62,000 nt of DNA from Tubiluchus corallicola (Eukaryota; Priapulida; Priapulimorpha; Priapulimorphida; Tubiluchidae): contig JAQGDQ010000089.1 in the NCBI GenBank assembly GCA_030141605.1, positions 1 to 62,000 of the forward strand, written 5' to 3'. Shown here piece by piece: positions 41,801 to 56,800 of the stretch. The notes beneath the pieces are model-generated. The model saw only the letters and a program-made list of their open reading frames with translations, was not told the origin of the DNA and searched no databases. Numbering within the stretch: the stretch's first letter is position 1; every line of letters begins with the position of its first letter. The translations under genes were made by a program, and so were the position numbers.

Positions 41801-44800
41801 TTGCCCTCTTATTACTGATGCTTATTCATGTAATATGACCTTATCTTTTCGAAATAAATTACAGTTATAAATTTTCATTAAAAGAAAAAAGGTAAAATCT
41901 TAATGTAATTTTTTTAAGTGTGCCGTGTCTTGACTCACGTTTTTTTTTAGATCAAAGTCTCGATGTCTGCACCAGATGGAGACTGCGTACGACGTCTGCG
42001 ACCAAATGTGCAACCAGGCTCGACAAACCGCATTGTTCTTCACTATTCTACCAGTAAACCGACAGAAGACAGCCTTCTGTTTTACCTCGGCAGCAGCGCT
42101 TTTGTAAGTCTAAGTAAAACATAGATTGAAATGTTTTAGATTTAAATTCCTCACCAGTACAGGTAGAGATCCGTAGCCTGGAATATCCATTAATAATGGT
42201 GAGTGTCCCTCAAGAGCTGCTTTTGCTTAACAGTCAAATGCAGTTTTTGTATTAAAACATGATGTCCATTTTTCCCTAACTACACACCGCAGGATTCATT
42301 TTACAAAATAGCGGCCATTGTTGCCTCACAATTTATGAGAGTCTAGTGATTTTTCTTTGTACACATTCATCATCTAAATCTATGAGGTAAACAGAACGCA
42401 AGTTAAAATAAAGAATAAGTGCAATTTTTCCGAATAATTCTTTTGATTGTGGAATAATTTGGTGCGCAAATTTGTCTAGCTTTTGGAAGCAGTTTGTAGT
42501 GCTCTGGTCTTCCAAAGTATGCTCCTACTGTTAGGCATAAGTGAACCATTTATTATTAATTTTGTAAATTGTTGACATTTCACTGTTCAATTTCAACCTC
42601 TTCACATTTTGCTTCCTTTCGCATAAATTATGACTTCAAATATTTTTATCAGTGTCTAGTTTTTTGTTGCTGGTTTACTGCTATGTTTATTTGTCTTGTG
42701 GGCAGATTTCTTTTATTTTAGAGTTCTGCCTGCCCATTTTCTACAATAGATGTAATGGGCATATGATGATAATAATGACAATTCAAAGATTTAGCAAACT
42801 GTCGGTTTGTGCCAGGGATGTTACCGAAACGAGCTAAATATAGGCAACAAAATGTTTCTAAAATAAAATTTGTCATGTCTTTCTAAAAATCTTTAAACCA
42901 TAAACTTTGTTCTACTTTTTTGGTTCGGATTTTTTGCCTGGCTACTTCATCAAATTTGTATCTTTCTCGGTTTTCATAATAGTTGGTTTGCAAAAATGGT
43001 TTCGGTTTGGTTTGGTTTCGTTTGGGTATTGGTTTCCTATGTTTCATAAATTTGGGTTTCGGTTTGTAAATTCAATTTTGATAACATCCCTGGACTTTAT
43101 GCCATCTTTAAACTTACTCCTTTTTTTAATTCACAACATTTGTGTAACACGTCTTCACTAGTATGTTACTAGCAGTACTTATAAGCTTTTCTCATTTCTT
43201 GAACTAAAATACTTGCACAGTTTTTACCTAAAAAAAGTTTCATTCGTTTTTTATTTTTACTTACATAGACATATATCAACGTTTTTAGTCTCATGTATTT
43301 TTGTACAAACATAGTAATATTACGATCATTTTCCTGTAGGAAGATTTCTTAGGAATAGAGATGGTTGACCGACACATCCGGTTTGTTTGGAACGTGGGCG
43401 GAGGTTCGCAAGAGATAACTCACCCGTTAGAAATCATGGCAAATGATGATGTACAAAGCGATCCGGACTTGTGGTATCGAATTGAGGCTGTCAGGTAATC
43501 AGCTTGTAAAAGTTCTTTGGTTTTAACATCTAGGTTTAGTGTCTGACTCAACTTTCAGTTCCTCTTTAAAAAGGAAACTAATGTCAATTCCGCCTGTCCC
43601 TGTGCACAAAGGCTGGCAGCGCCATAGAATATATCTTGTATGTTATTAATTATTTCTATATTATGTAAGCGAAAGTCAGCTAAACAACCATTCATGCTAA
43701 TGTTGTCTTCACAATAGCAAACAGACACAGATTATTTTGAATACAAAAAAAACTACTGACTTACAAACGGAATGGCTAAAATGTGGAATACCCAACACAG
43801 AAGAAACATTCATATCACAGTATAGTAAAGTATTTTTGTAATGCTATACTGATCGCATTTATCAAAAATATTTTCATCAAAATATCTTTCATTTCAGTTT
43901 CATTTGGAAATATAGTGCAAAATTATAGTATTTCTGCATAAATATTGTTAAGTAAGTGAAGGTAAATAAACGTCGGTTTTCTCCTTATTAATGTCTTACT
44001 CTCGGCATCCTATATACCAAGAAGTCCTTTCAATTTCTGTCAGTTCATTCTGTTCAGCTCTTACTACTTTTTAGAAATCGTGGGAGACCAGGCAAAATTC
44101 CGTGTGATGGTGATGACAGTGTGGTGGTTGTTGCACTACTTAAAATTATCATAGTGTAACTTCCGTGTTTGCAGTGACTGCGGCAATGTGAGGTCTTCGT
44201 ATGTCTCGAAAGAAAGACATGACTGATGTAAAAACAGCTAAATTGCAAAAAGCTGTTATATTTACTGCACTTTTTTAATAAAATAGCTTTTTTAATATTT
44301 GATATTTTATAGTTTGTTTGTTGGTGTGTGAAATAAGCAAATACTGTCAAGTAAATGAATAATTTTTCTTTATTGTTATTGCATTAGTACTTCAAGATGG
44401 TACTTTCAAATTTTTATCTCGTTCTAATGTAATTTTCTGTTCATCATATTAGCTTTATTGCTATGTTACAGAATTGCTACAGAAGGCAGTTTAAGCGTCC
44501 AATTGGTCACTAACCTACTCGACGAAGATCCGGATAAGGTTACTGGCCAGAGCGCTAAAGGCTTCACTAAAATTGAGCTTGATCCATCATCCTATTTTTA
44601 CATTGGAGGTCTGCCTCTAGGCTTCAAGGTAAAAACAATGATTTATTATACAGTTGGCACCATTTAACAGAGTCATTTTGGGATTGAAGTGTTTTGACCC
44701 AATTAACTGCATAAATCTATTAGCTGAAAAGTGTAATATTACTAATATAGAAGTAAGAATGACACTCCCTTAGATTGGCCTGCACTGCAATGGTTGCAAA

Positions 44801-47800
44801 TGTTAGGTTTTTACGTTTATGCTCTATTTTTTCAAAATTAGCTCCATGCTCTTGGTTGCTCTATGATTTTGCTCTTGTAAAGTTACAAACAATATTGGCA
44901 CATTACTGCCGCTGCATCAATTGCATAGCAGCAACAGTTAACTGATTAAAGTTCAGTGAAAAGTAGGAAGAGCTTCAAAAGTAAGTCTCTAGGCATGTGA
45001 TTAAAAGTTCATAAATTCTTGGACAACACAGTGAACTGCTGTAGACGAGCAGGTAACAGATTTAAACCCAAATCAAATATTCATACACTTTCCTATCGTA
45101 ATAGCGTATGGTAAACATACCTGCTTACAAACAAAACGGTACTTAATAAGATTGTTTCTACCTATACTACAGTACACAAACGCAAAGTAAAGGTGACACA
45201 AAAGTAATAGAAGCTCTTTGGTCACATTCAAGTATGTTTTTTAAGTACCTGAAGCAAAAATGTTGAGTTAATTATGCGGAATTATTTGAGTCAATTGCCG
45301 ACCGTTTTTATATACAGTTGAGTAGAAGTGGCTTTATGAAACGTTTTTTAATCAATTAGGCGACTGATTCTTTTAACCGTCAATCTAATAAATAGCACCT
45401 ACTGTAAGACTAAGTGTGTAATTAAAGGTTGTGCATTAACAAGGCTGATACTTGTCTAACAAGTAGATTCCAAGAGTCGGAGAACCATCCAAATTTTGCA
45501 AGAGACGGCCTCAGAATTCAGGTTTTAGGGAATGACATCGTACTTCTAGAAAGCTTACTAATGGCAGCATTTGAATCAGTAGATTGGTTGCAAATGTGTC
45601 ACAAATGGTCAGTTTAAATTTGCTATTGGAATCATGTTACATAATTGATTTTTCATTTGGTACATTTGCAAACTAAGGGACTTGTGGCAGGCAGTTGTTG
45701 TGGCTTACTTGCTAAGGCGGTTTTTTGTACTTAGTCTCCGTATCAAACAATGCGGCTCAAGTTTTTTTCAAGTTCATATCTTTTATTATTATACATAGTC
45801 TCATAACTACACAGATTAATTAATGCTAAATACTACAACACACCTTTAACTAACTCCATTAATATCCCAATATATTTTTCAAGTGTAGAGATTATACGTA
45901 GATAGTATCTAAGTACAGCAATATAGCACATTTTTATAAAAAAATGACTATAGAAAGCGAAATACTGGATATACAAATGATTACAGTAATGATGAAAAGT
46001 TTACAAGCATCAATACATAATTATGAATGCATCTGGTAAACAACCACACTTTTGTATGTTTTTGTATGGCAGTTGAGTATGACTATGATCTCTACACTAA
46101 GATGGGACAACAATTTGTTCATGAAAATAGTCAATTACCGCTGCTTAATTTATTGATTAGCGAGTCCACATAAAGAATTATAGATTAGCCTCACAATATC
46201 CTCACATTAGCCTCTCAAGTGATCTATAACATGTTAAAATATATGCTCCCTACTTCCAAGCAAATTGAAAAGTGTCACTGCCATTGCAATGAGTCTGTTG
46301 TTCACTTTGAGATTCTTGTTGTGTGCATTCTCTTTGTTATTAGTTGTTGAACTACTAAAGTACTTGTGAAACGGTTTTAAGAAATTCTAATCTATTTTTA
46401 ACTGTGTTCGTGTTAATCGTAGAATAAGTGTTACCATTGCTTTTTTGCAGGTAAGTCCATCAATGAAAACACGTTCATTCACCGGCTGCATGGGTGATGT
46501 GATGGTGGATGGTAGCCATGTTGGATTGTGGAACTTTCTCTCTTCGGCTGGCAACTGTGCAGGGTGTACAGAAGTGTAAGTGTGCAAAATTTTGCAACTA
46601 GTTTTGTTATTCCTGGTTTTACAAATTGAAATGGTTTTAAAATGGTTAAGTGCAAATTACTGTGCTAGTAGATTATTCACAGTAGTCGACGGAATCATTT
46701 GTCTTTTCATTTCTCTGTTGTGGGATCTTTTACTGGCATTTAGAATGATTTCTATGTTGTTTGAATCTTGAATATTTTCTCTTGGTAATGTTAAGATTGT
46801 CTGTTGTTGTAGTCCGGCTGCTAAGCGGGCAGAGAAGAACATTTATAAGTTTAACGGGCAGGACAGTTACTCGGTGAGCCCGCAGATTCGTGGTTACAAC
46901 AGCCGACGGTACGCAGCGTCAATGCAGTTTAAGACATTAGCTGAGAATGGACTGCTTTTCTTTTCCGCAAACAAACAATCGGTAAGTAAGTTTTGCATTG
47001 GTTTTGTTTCAATACAAAGTTTTGCTCATCTTACCATCAAAGATTTCTTGTTTCCCGTGTCAAACTTCAACAGTTTAAAAGCTTAAATTATGCTTGTTTT
47101 TATCATCTTATTTATTTCCAGTGTTATCTTGTTTTTTAACAACTCAATTAAAGTTTCAATTATAAATTGTTAAAGTATGTGATTGTTTTATAAGCTCAGG
47201 GAACAGAACTCAAACTTTACAACTTCGTCGGAACATTTTCTTAATCATCAATTTTTATTCAAAACTACCAAGTCATTTTTGTGTCGGTGGATTTAGCTGG
47301 TTTATATTTCAATGGAGCACAAGGATGTTACAGAAACTGAAATTACAAACTGAAGCCAATATTTCTAAAACATTGGAAACTGAAACCAAAACAAATATAC
47401 AAAAAAATCATAGAAAAATGTTTATGGAGATAATGATGCTTCAAATTTTAATTGGTAAATATTTTGTTGTCTTTATTTCGTAAATTATAAAATTAAACTT
47501 GATTTTGTTCAATTTACACTTTTCTATTTTTTGATTGTATCTTTTGATTCACAGTCATCAGTACTGAAGATGTGTGCTACACGTTTTTTTACTGTTTTAG
47601 CCTAGATTTTTCAATGTTTTTTAATACCCCGGGGGAAAAGAAAAGATGAACTCATAAATACTAATTGAACCTTGAAAATGTACTACCGAAAGTTTTAGGT
47701 ACAAGTTCAATAAATTTCTACGGAATTAATGACTTTGTATGCAAAAACTGTGAAACTGAGCAGTATAACCATCAGTATGACATTGATGCTCCGGCACCTG

Positions 47801-50800
47801 ACCTTGCTTAGACTCACATGTGGAATTCCGGAGATTATGGATATAATTCCTATCTTGGATATTTCTTTTCAGCTTATTCACTGAGTAAATTTTATAATGA
47901 CATGAAGTAAATTTATGAGTTACTTATATGACCTACCACTGTGAGATCAACTTTTTTAATTGTCACAAGTGGAACTGTACCCATAACATTTTTCCTTACA
48001 ACTGCAAAAGTTGAGAGGAAGTCATTGAGCAGTTTAACATAGAAGATGAATTATTTCATTAAAATGAAGAGAAAATAATTTGTTAGAGAAAAACTCATTT
48101 TACTGTTTTTAGGCAAAATAAGTATCAGTAAACCATGAAATTTTGCTTAAAATTGTCGTTTACCGTCCACTTTGTTTACTGCAGCAAGATTTTATGTCTG
48201 TGGAACTTGTGGATGGCAAAGTTGTCTTCCAGTACTACCTAGGTGGTTCTTCTCGAGTGCGCATGGAAACCAAGCAGAAGTACAACAACGGACTGTGGGT
48301 GAGCGTTGTCGCCCGACGATATGGTCTTGATGGTATGTTGGAGGCGGCAATAAAGCCGCTCGCTAATTGAAACTAATATTTTTGGCAGCCTTCTGTTTTC
48401 TACGTGTTCTAAATTCGTCTGTATGCCACACCTGACGTTGCAAAATTTTATGTTTTCTTATGGCATAATTAATTCTTGATCCGTAGATAACAGTCCTTTG
48501 AACAACAAGTAAAAATGCCTCTAGAGCATACTTATTTAGTATTTAGTAGAATGATTTCGCCCCTGCGAAAAGCTTAGAAAACCTTATCCTTATGATGCTG
48601 TGTATTTTGCTCAAAGGTGTAAAACTTCCCTTTTCTGTATGAAAACTCGAGCCCCCATAATCCTCCTGCTGCTCTGTTGGTTATGGCAATTATTTTGCAT
48701 AAAGTGGGGGGATATTCAAGAAAATTAAGAAATACGTTTATTTTTGCCTCTAGGGTTACTGGAAGTTTCTGATGGGGTTCAAGAAAAAGAGGAGTATCAA
48801 GACAGTGCCCCCGCTGGAGGCCCGAGTGGGTTGGAATTGCTCCGCTCCGACATCTACATCGGCGGTGTGCCACCAGATTTTTTACGCGACAACTGGAAGA
48901 CTGTTTCCATGAAGAGTTTCCGTGGATGCATTAAAATGCCTCATGCAGGGGTAAGTTGTATGTTAATCTATTTGTGTGCCTCAGATAGTTTGTGGTGTTC
49001 TGGCACTTGCAGCTATCCAAATTTCTCTTCATATTGGGGAAAACGTGCTACAAAGTTTATAAATTAGGTGACGTAGTCAAAGTACAGTTATAGAGCCATT
49101 AGAAAAGCAAAAACTGACGACAAAAAATTTTTATGCTGCATTTTAAGAGCTTTTGAGCTTTTCGGAGAGCCTGCGCTGTGTTTGATTTTTGTAACTTTTT
49201 TTGTAAAAATTTAGTTCTTCAATCTCTTTAAATGATAAAAGCTCTTAAAACTGTGATCCTTGAAGTGAATACATTCTTTTTGAAGTACCTGCACAAAAAC
49301 ATTTGTTTTATCTTTTTTCATATTCTGCTTAGAGTCCGAATTTTTGTTGTTTCATTTAAGGCAGATTGATTTTTCAATTAAATCTTTGATAATTTGTTGA
49401 GACAAGTCCTCACACGTCTGCACGCCTAAGCTTTGCTGTGTCTTATTTTTGTTTTCTGAACATTGTTGATGTTACAGGCATTAAAGAACTTAAATTCATG
49501 TCTCTTTGTTTCCTATGACTCACTAATTGAATTGTGCTCATTGTATCCCACTTTGTTGTGGTTGCAGCATTGCTAATATGTTTTTACTGGCTTACACAGA
49601 GCACTGTACTCGACTTGACTATGAGTCGATCATACGGGATGGTTCCTGGCTGCGAACAGGAAGTTGTGCACACGTTAGGCTTCTCCGGGAAAGGCTACTA
49701 TGAGATGGATGCATTGAGTCTAGATCAATCTGCATCACTGCAAGTCACCGTCGCTAGTGATCAGGAGGAGGGACTGATTCTCCTTTCACGAGAAATCTCC
49801 CCTACTGCAGATGCAGAGGTTAGTCTTTTCAAGTGCAGTGCAGTCATTGTTTACTTGATATTTTGGTAATGTTAATTTCATTGATGAAAATGATTTTTTT
49901 CAATGCCTTTTCTACTAGAGAATAATTACAATTAGGAAACAGATAATTTAATTTATTAAGTTATGCCAAAAATAAACAAACATCACTAGATTTAGACTGT
50001 GGTATGGCAGAATTAATAATCCATTGTGGTTTATCTTCAACAACAATTAATGTAGCGCTGGTGAATTGAATAAAGAATGGAAATAATGGAAAGCTGTGAG
50101 CAAGTCGGGACTTGATCCTGAAATCTTGTGACCTTGCATGCATATTCTATTATTTGAGTTACTGCCACAACACTGCCCGAATACTTATTCTTGTAGAACA
50201 CAGGTAGATCACTACCTGTATTTTCTATTAATCCTGGCTTATCAGAATAAAAACTAATGATCCACTGTTGAGTAAACAGCCAGCTAATCTAATTAATTAA
50301 CAAGTTGAGTATTGAATTTTTATAGCACGTCTATTCATTGAGTTTATTCAACGGTCGGATTGTTGCTCGAGTGAACATCGATGATGACTCACTACAGCTT
50401 AGCTCGACAGAACAGTACAATGATGCAACACCTCACACCATCACTCTAGTCAAGGAAGGTGCTCGCAGTGTAGAACTACGTGTTGATGACATCACTGTCG
50501 ATTCCGGTTTACTGGCACGTTCTACGAGCTCGGTCAGAAGGCCGAGCATTGCAAGTCTGTATGTTGGTGGGGTGCCTGAAAAGTTTGACGTGAAAGACAT
50601 GGCTGTTACTTCTGTACCGTATCTTGGTTGCATCAGCGATTTTATCTACAATAAAGAGTGAGTTATTGATATTATTGTTGCTAACATTTGCCCGACATGG
50701 TTGAGCTGAATAAAAATTTTTTTAAAAGACATCATGTCAGTATTCAAATATTTTGCTGTTCAGTTGGACATCGCATGACTTCATCCTGCTTAATTGCTGC

Positions 50801-53800
50801 TCGGTAAAAGCTATGAGCCGTTAGCATTTCCCATAATTTCTTAATTTCAGATTACAAATTAAGTATCATTTATATGTTGAAATTTTTGTGTTTTTCAAGG
50901 CTCTTGTTATATTGTTCAAACATTTGTGTTGATTAGTCTTTGCTGTACAGCATATTTTTTAAAGTTTAAATACTGATTTTGTTGGAAGTACCAATGCAAT
51001 TAATATGTATTTAATTTTATTGACCATTTACATTTTTATTCCTGTGAGTAGCTGTGTAGATATGGGCCCCAGTGTAGTGCTTTGCCCAGGGGCCTATAAT
51101 GCTGTTAAAGACGGCCCTGGTACTGGAATGTACAGCAGCTACTCCTAGATCCATATTATAGTACAAAAGTCATATCAGATCTTTGTAAATGGTCACTAGC
51201 TTTTATATAGTGACTTGTCGCGTTCGCATTAATGTGTAAAGATTGAATTTTCTTTTTTTTTTCTAGGCTTCAGATTATAATGTTCATTTATATTATTCCT
51301 ACAATCAGTTTTCATCATTTTAAAGATTTCTAATATCACGATAAGCAGTCATGCTTAAGCACTGTTTTTCCATTTGTAGTTTTTTACGCTTTTGTAACCG
51401 AAACATTATCGTACTGCAACAGGTTAGTGATACTCGACCAACCAAAGAACTTTACCAACGTTGAGATTGGTCGGTGCTCATTACCACGACGTCTTCCTCC
51501 AACAATTCCACCACCACCGCCAATTGTGTTTGCGACGAGGCCGGTGCCTACAGTTCCACCTCAAGGTAAGTGTGAATCATCTTATGAGAAGTAGTTTATG
51601 CAGTAAACACACTCAAATACCGCTTCATGATATTCCATACTTGGTTTTTTATTTTGCAATGAAATCACAAAACAGTTATGAATGTGACACTTTTGTGACA
51701 TAATGAGCTAAATATGTGTTCAGTCATACTTTACAATTGACAGAAACAAACACAAATCATCGCAAAATAACAAAAACAGTCTAGCAGGGGTTATAATAAC
51801 CATTTATTTCACAATGTTTATTACCCTTGCGTGTAATGAATGACTTGAAGACAGGTGACACCGAAAAATTGTAAACCAGTCAAGACTTAAACCCGAGACC
51901 CTGGGATTAGGCCATCCATGCTCTGCCACCTGAGTTACCAGTTCAACATGACAACAGCAAGCTTTCGTGAAAGTTTTGTGAAATTTTAATTTATTGTATC
52001 TTAGTATGAGCACCTTGACTAAGAGTATTTGTCAGTCATGTCAGTGTTAATGTAAAGAAACTGTATCAGTGCATTCTAAGCACAGGCAAGTGTATGTCTT
52101 GAATACTTTCCATTTAATACAACAGTTAGAAAACAATAATGAAGACAAATGAGTGAGTTTCAAGCCAACGTCACTGCGTTGATTGGTAATAAAGTCACAG
52201 GAGAAATCCCAGGGAAAAGTCACAATTAATTTACAGTGGCCAGAAAAAAGTCACAATTTTGGTTAGGAAAGAAAGTCAGATAATCAGACAAAAGTATTCA
52301 AGTCAGTTACAATTTTTTTAAATGCCATAAACAATTAAAGTAATAAAACGGAAAATATTTTAAATCTGTTATTAACTGACAGTACATGACCTGTACATAT
52401 TCACAACACTATTTATAATGTGATGGATTACATGTAAAATAATCATGTTTTGTTCAGTATTTTATGGTTAGGTAGTGTTGTTTCTTTTTTCCTGTGACTT
52501 TTCGTAAGACTTTTTTCTGTGACTTTATTACTTGGATTTGCCACTGCGCTCCCAGTACTAGAGTAACAATGGAACCGATAGTAAAGGGGTGGGATCGGAT
52601 CCCAAAACAGTGTACGTGTAGGCATAGCATAAAAACAACTCCTATGCATATCCAAGTGTTGCCACTAAGCCACTTTTCACTCACGTTCTAAGCGAGCTCT
52701 TGAATCTTACAAACATAATATATTAAGAGACCAGATGGTCAACAATTGCCTTTTTAATAACATTGCTTACAGCAAACAAATGTTTTTAGGAAAAGCCGTA
52801 CCATCGACTACAGCTTCCACAGTCGGAGAGCAAACAACATTCCCTCAAACCACGAAATTTCTCTCAACAGAGGTAAAACTAGTGCTTTATCTTCGAACAA
52901 TATTATTTATCTTAACAATATTACTGATGATGACAGTGTTAACAAATGGTATCAATTCTTATGTATCTTGCTTCTGAAATAAGTGGGACAAACACTGACA
53001 ATTGACAAGTTACATTTCAGAGTGTTATAGAAGTACTGACACTGGCAACAACAGTAATCAGCAGTTATTGTGTTTTGTTTTATCTAGGCCAATTTATGCG
53101 CCTTGTAAGAAAAGAGTAGCAATTATTTTTAGAAATTAGTTGGGATGACGTAATGAGATCATATCCAATCGAACAACATCAGTGATCGAATCCTGGCATA
53201 ATTAAGCTTTGGCACTGCAGACGTATTTTGGTAGTTAGACATGGAGACATTGATCTTTTCTTTTGTTTCAGATGCCTATATCTTGTGCTCCACCAGTGGA
53301 CTATGCTAGAGAAGAGATGGGCGTAAAATATGGCGATGTGCCAAACAGCTATTCACAGATTGCAGTAAAGAGAAAAGACATTCAGACAAAGTATGAGAAA
53401 ATTTTTTTTAATAAATCTGTGTTTAATAAGTGATGTGATTTGAATTTCTTCTTGGATGCCACTGTCGGTGTAGCAGTTGTGGATAGTACCTATTTATCAG
53501 TAATGTTTGATCATTTAGCTGAGGCGTTTTCCTTACAATATCGATGTTTCGTTTGGTTTTTGTTTTTTTCTTTTGAGAAGATTGACCTGTTTTTCAATTG
53601 GCCATGCTCAAAAATAATTTTTGACAAAACACACTGACTTTTTCACTGTCACAAAGCTTAAAGGAAAAGCCGACCAAATCTTAAACTACAGCTCAAGATA
53701 ATCTATCTATAAAATATTAAAAGGGCACATACTATTTTTTACAGATTGACTTGCATGAAAGCATTATTACCACAGAAACGTAATTTTGCATTCGTGCAGC

Positions 53801-56800
53801 TAGTTCTTTGCTATTGCATGTATTTTGTCATTCGCTAGTTAGATGAGCACTAGCGCCTGCTTCTCAGAAACACATTGCGTAAAGAACAGGTGCTGTACCT
53901 CTCATTTCAGAGAAGTTCAATTGTGACGTTTGAGAACTCATGCGTGAGCGCAGTGATAAATTTAAAGTTAAAATTTCCTGATTTTTGTGTATCGTACTGA
54001 ATGTTGTACACTAGCACTGTACTTCAATTTTCATTTTGGCAAACATGTGTAGCACGCTTGTAGGGTGTTTGTGCTGCTGAAAATTATGTTCACTTATGAT
54101 GTAATCACTAGCTGTGCTCGCCTCTGCCATTAATTAAGATTTTTACTTATTATTTAATTTTAGCATTATTGTAGGTGTTAAAACGTATACTTTACCTTTG
54201 TTCATAATAGGGCAGGATATGAAGAATCGTCCTGTTTTCCTTTAAGGAAATTTTTGATAGGTACCTCGCTCACAAAGACAATGTATTGTGTTTTATCATT
54301 AGAAACATAAAAAGTCTATGATGTAATGTTGCTGTCATTTGAAGGAAAACTGTTTCCGTTCTCTTTGCAACGACGAATCCTAAATTGTAACATCATTGAT
54401 CACTCTTACTTAAACATTTCAGTTTCAATATTCGCTTCGACTTCCGTACCTACATAGCAGATGGTCTGCTATTTTACTTTGCCAATGCAGCAAGCACAAA
54501 CTACATTGCTGTCCAAGTAGCTGATGAGCGTGTCGTCCTCTCATATAATTTTAACCGTAATAAGCAGGAATTGAAAACCGGACCAGCTGGGTTGAATGAT
54601 GGAAAATGGCATAAGGTAAGTGCCAGTATTTAGCCACTTCACTACATGTTAGACAAGAAGCTCCTATCAGGAAAATGCTATTCATCAATTGGGCTATTGA
54701 AAATAAAGAGCAGTGCTGTTCTCTGTTGTCTGAAATATAAGCTACAAAACATCTATAACCAAAAAACTTTAAAACTCGTCGAAAAGATTGCTGTTATTGC
54801 TGAATGCTGTCATCTTCTACATAGTGAATGCAGTCTTCTGCATAGTTTTTCTGCTTTTTGTTGATTTTTTTCCTTTGAAATGGCTCAGTAAAGTTACAGT
54901 ATAGAACATAATTAGAAATCACCTTGCTAGAATTGGCGTCAAGTTATCAGACGATGGTAGGTGAACCCAATCCATGCATGTAATTAGATATGGTTGATTC
55001 AACATTGTATGATTGATAGACTATGTACATGTAAGTTAAAAATTATAGTTATATATGGCTATATGCCTATCTATGCCTTTATTTGTTCTACTAGAAAAAG
55101 AATCTTCTAGAGTAGCTATTGAATCAAATGACACAATTTGACTGTGAAGCACTGCTCTTACATATTTTACAAAAAACTAGTAGCTTGTAGCAGCAGTGAG
55201 GGGAAAGCAGCAATAATGGCAATAACACTAATAGTGTCGATAGAAGTGGCGGTAATGTAGTAGCAGCAGTAACAGTAATAACATTGCAGTGACTGTGGTA
55301 GTAGCAACTTTTCATTTTGATAAGATATTCCCGTTTACCAGCTGGAATACAATTTGCATAATGGTGAACTGGCTAATATGATATCGACTAGTAAATTCAA
55401 AAGATTAAACAAAAGCCTTTGCCAAAATACTTGTGATTTTAACCCTTCAATATTGATTTACTATTTTTGACCAAGATGTGTCAAATATAATTTGTCACAT
55501 TTCAGGTGCAGGTAACTAAAACAGGTGTGAGAATTAAACTATCTGTGGATCAGTCCGGAGAAGCGGAGGGTAAGGCAAAGAAGCGGATTAGTGTGCGGCC
55601 ACCCATGTACGTGGGAGGATTGCCGCCAGATGTGATTGATGGAGAGGGAGTGGTAAGTGTAATTTTACAACTGTTGTCTTCATTTGTGTTTGTATATTTG
55701 TCAGTTTTTAGTTCTGCTAAAAGTTGAGAAATTTAACCATGTACTAGCATCTTGTGCATAAGTTATCTTACTGAGTTGCATTTTGCTGAAAATTTGAAGC
55801 AATATATATAAGTTTTCTCAAATACTGCTACTACGTGCCGTTCCACTCAACAGTTCATTGTTCAGTTGCTTTATCACACAAACGTATTCAATTCTGACTG
55901 TGATATTGTACCAACAATTCGAATACATTCATATACAGTAGCGCATCTTGAATTGTATCTTTATTCGAGGTAAGGTACGACTCCATGTGTAGACAATGCA
56001 TGATGCGTGATTCGTGATGTTTGTATTCAAACACTTGAAAGTGTTTCCATCTAGACGTAATGCATAATGCCATAGTCACTCAAATGTGATCGATATTGTC
56101 CATATATGCATCATGCAGCAATACCAGACTGGAAACTGCTGTTGCCTAGGTGATTTAGCAAGTTTCCAAGTTCCCGGTGACGATTTTTGCTGATTGGAAA
56201 TTCTGATTAGGTCAGTTTTTGTCACTTCAGGAGATACATACAGTAACATTTCCGCTACATGAGTTTTTGAGAGCTGGAAGAAGCATATAATTATGTCTTA
56301 TGCATCTAGTTACACAGTTCATTTCACCATATGATGATATGTGCATATTATTCTTTTCCTTAAAAAATGTTGTGCACTCAAACCTGTACTTTCTTTGCCA
56401 TCTAATAGTACAATAATAAGCTAATGCCACCGCTGTAATGTTCATGCTGAAATTTTGACAGGGTATGGCTTTCAAAAATATTACTTCCAATTTACAGCCA
56501 ACATAAGTGGCAGAAAGAGTCAAAGAGCACCATGAGCTTTATTAATATGCATGGCTTTCACGGACACGTGGAAACAGTCAATACACAGCACATGTTACGT
56601 GCCCATGGAGTCCTAGCTTTACTGTATAGCTTTTAAAAATTTTGCAATTACTTTTCGAAAATGTCCAGTTAGGTGATATAATAATATAAAAAGTTTAAAC
56701 CTATATTTAAAAACTTAAATTTTAATGATATTTTTGCTCACATGGCAGACGAGACTTACAATGGTAAGATAGGCAGATGAACTCTGCAAACTTTTTGTCT

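Noticed and set aside
44054-44350. 98-codon minus-strand frame in intron 41
   Set aside because: No recognisable motif, no splice or start context; probably chance.
48574-48873. 99-codon minus-strand frame across exon 46
   Set aside because: Overlaps conserved LG2 codons on the plus strand; no independent family signal.
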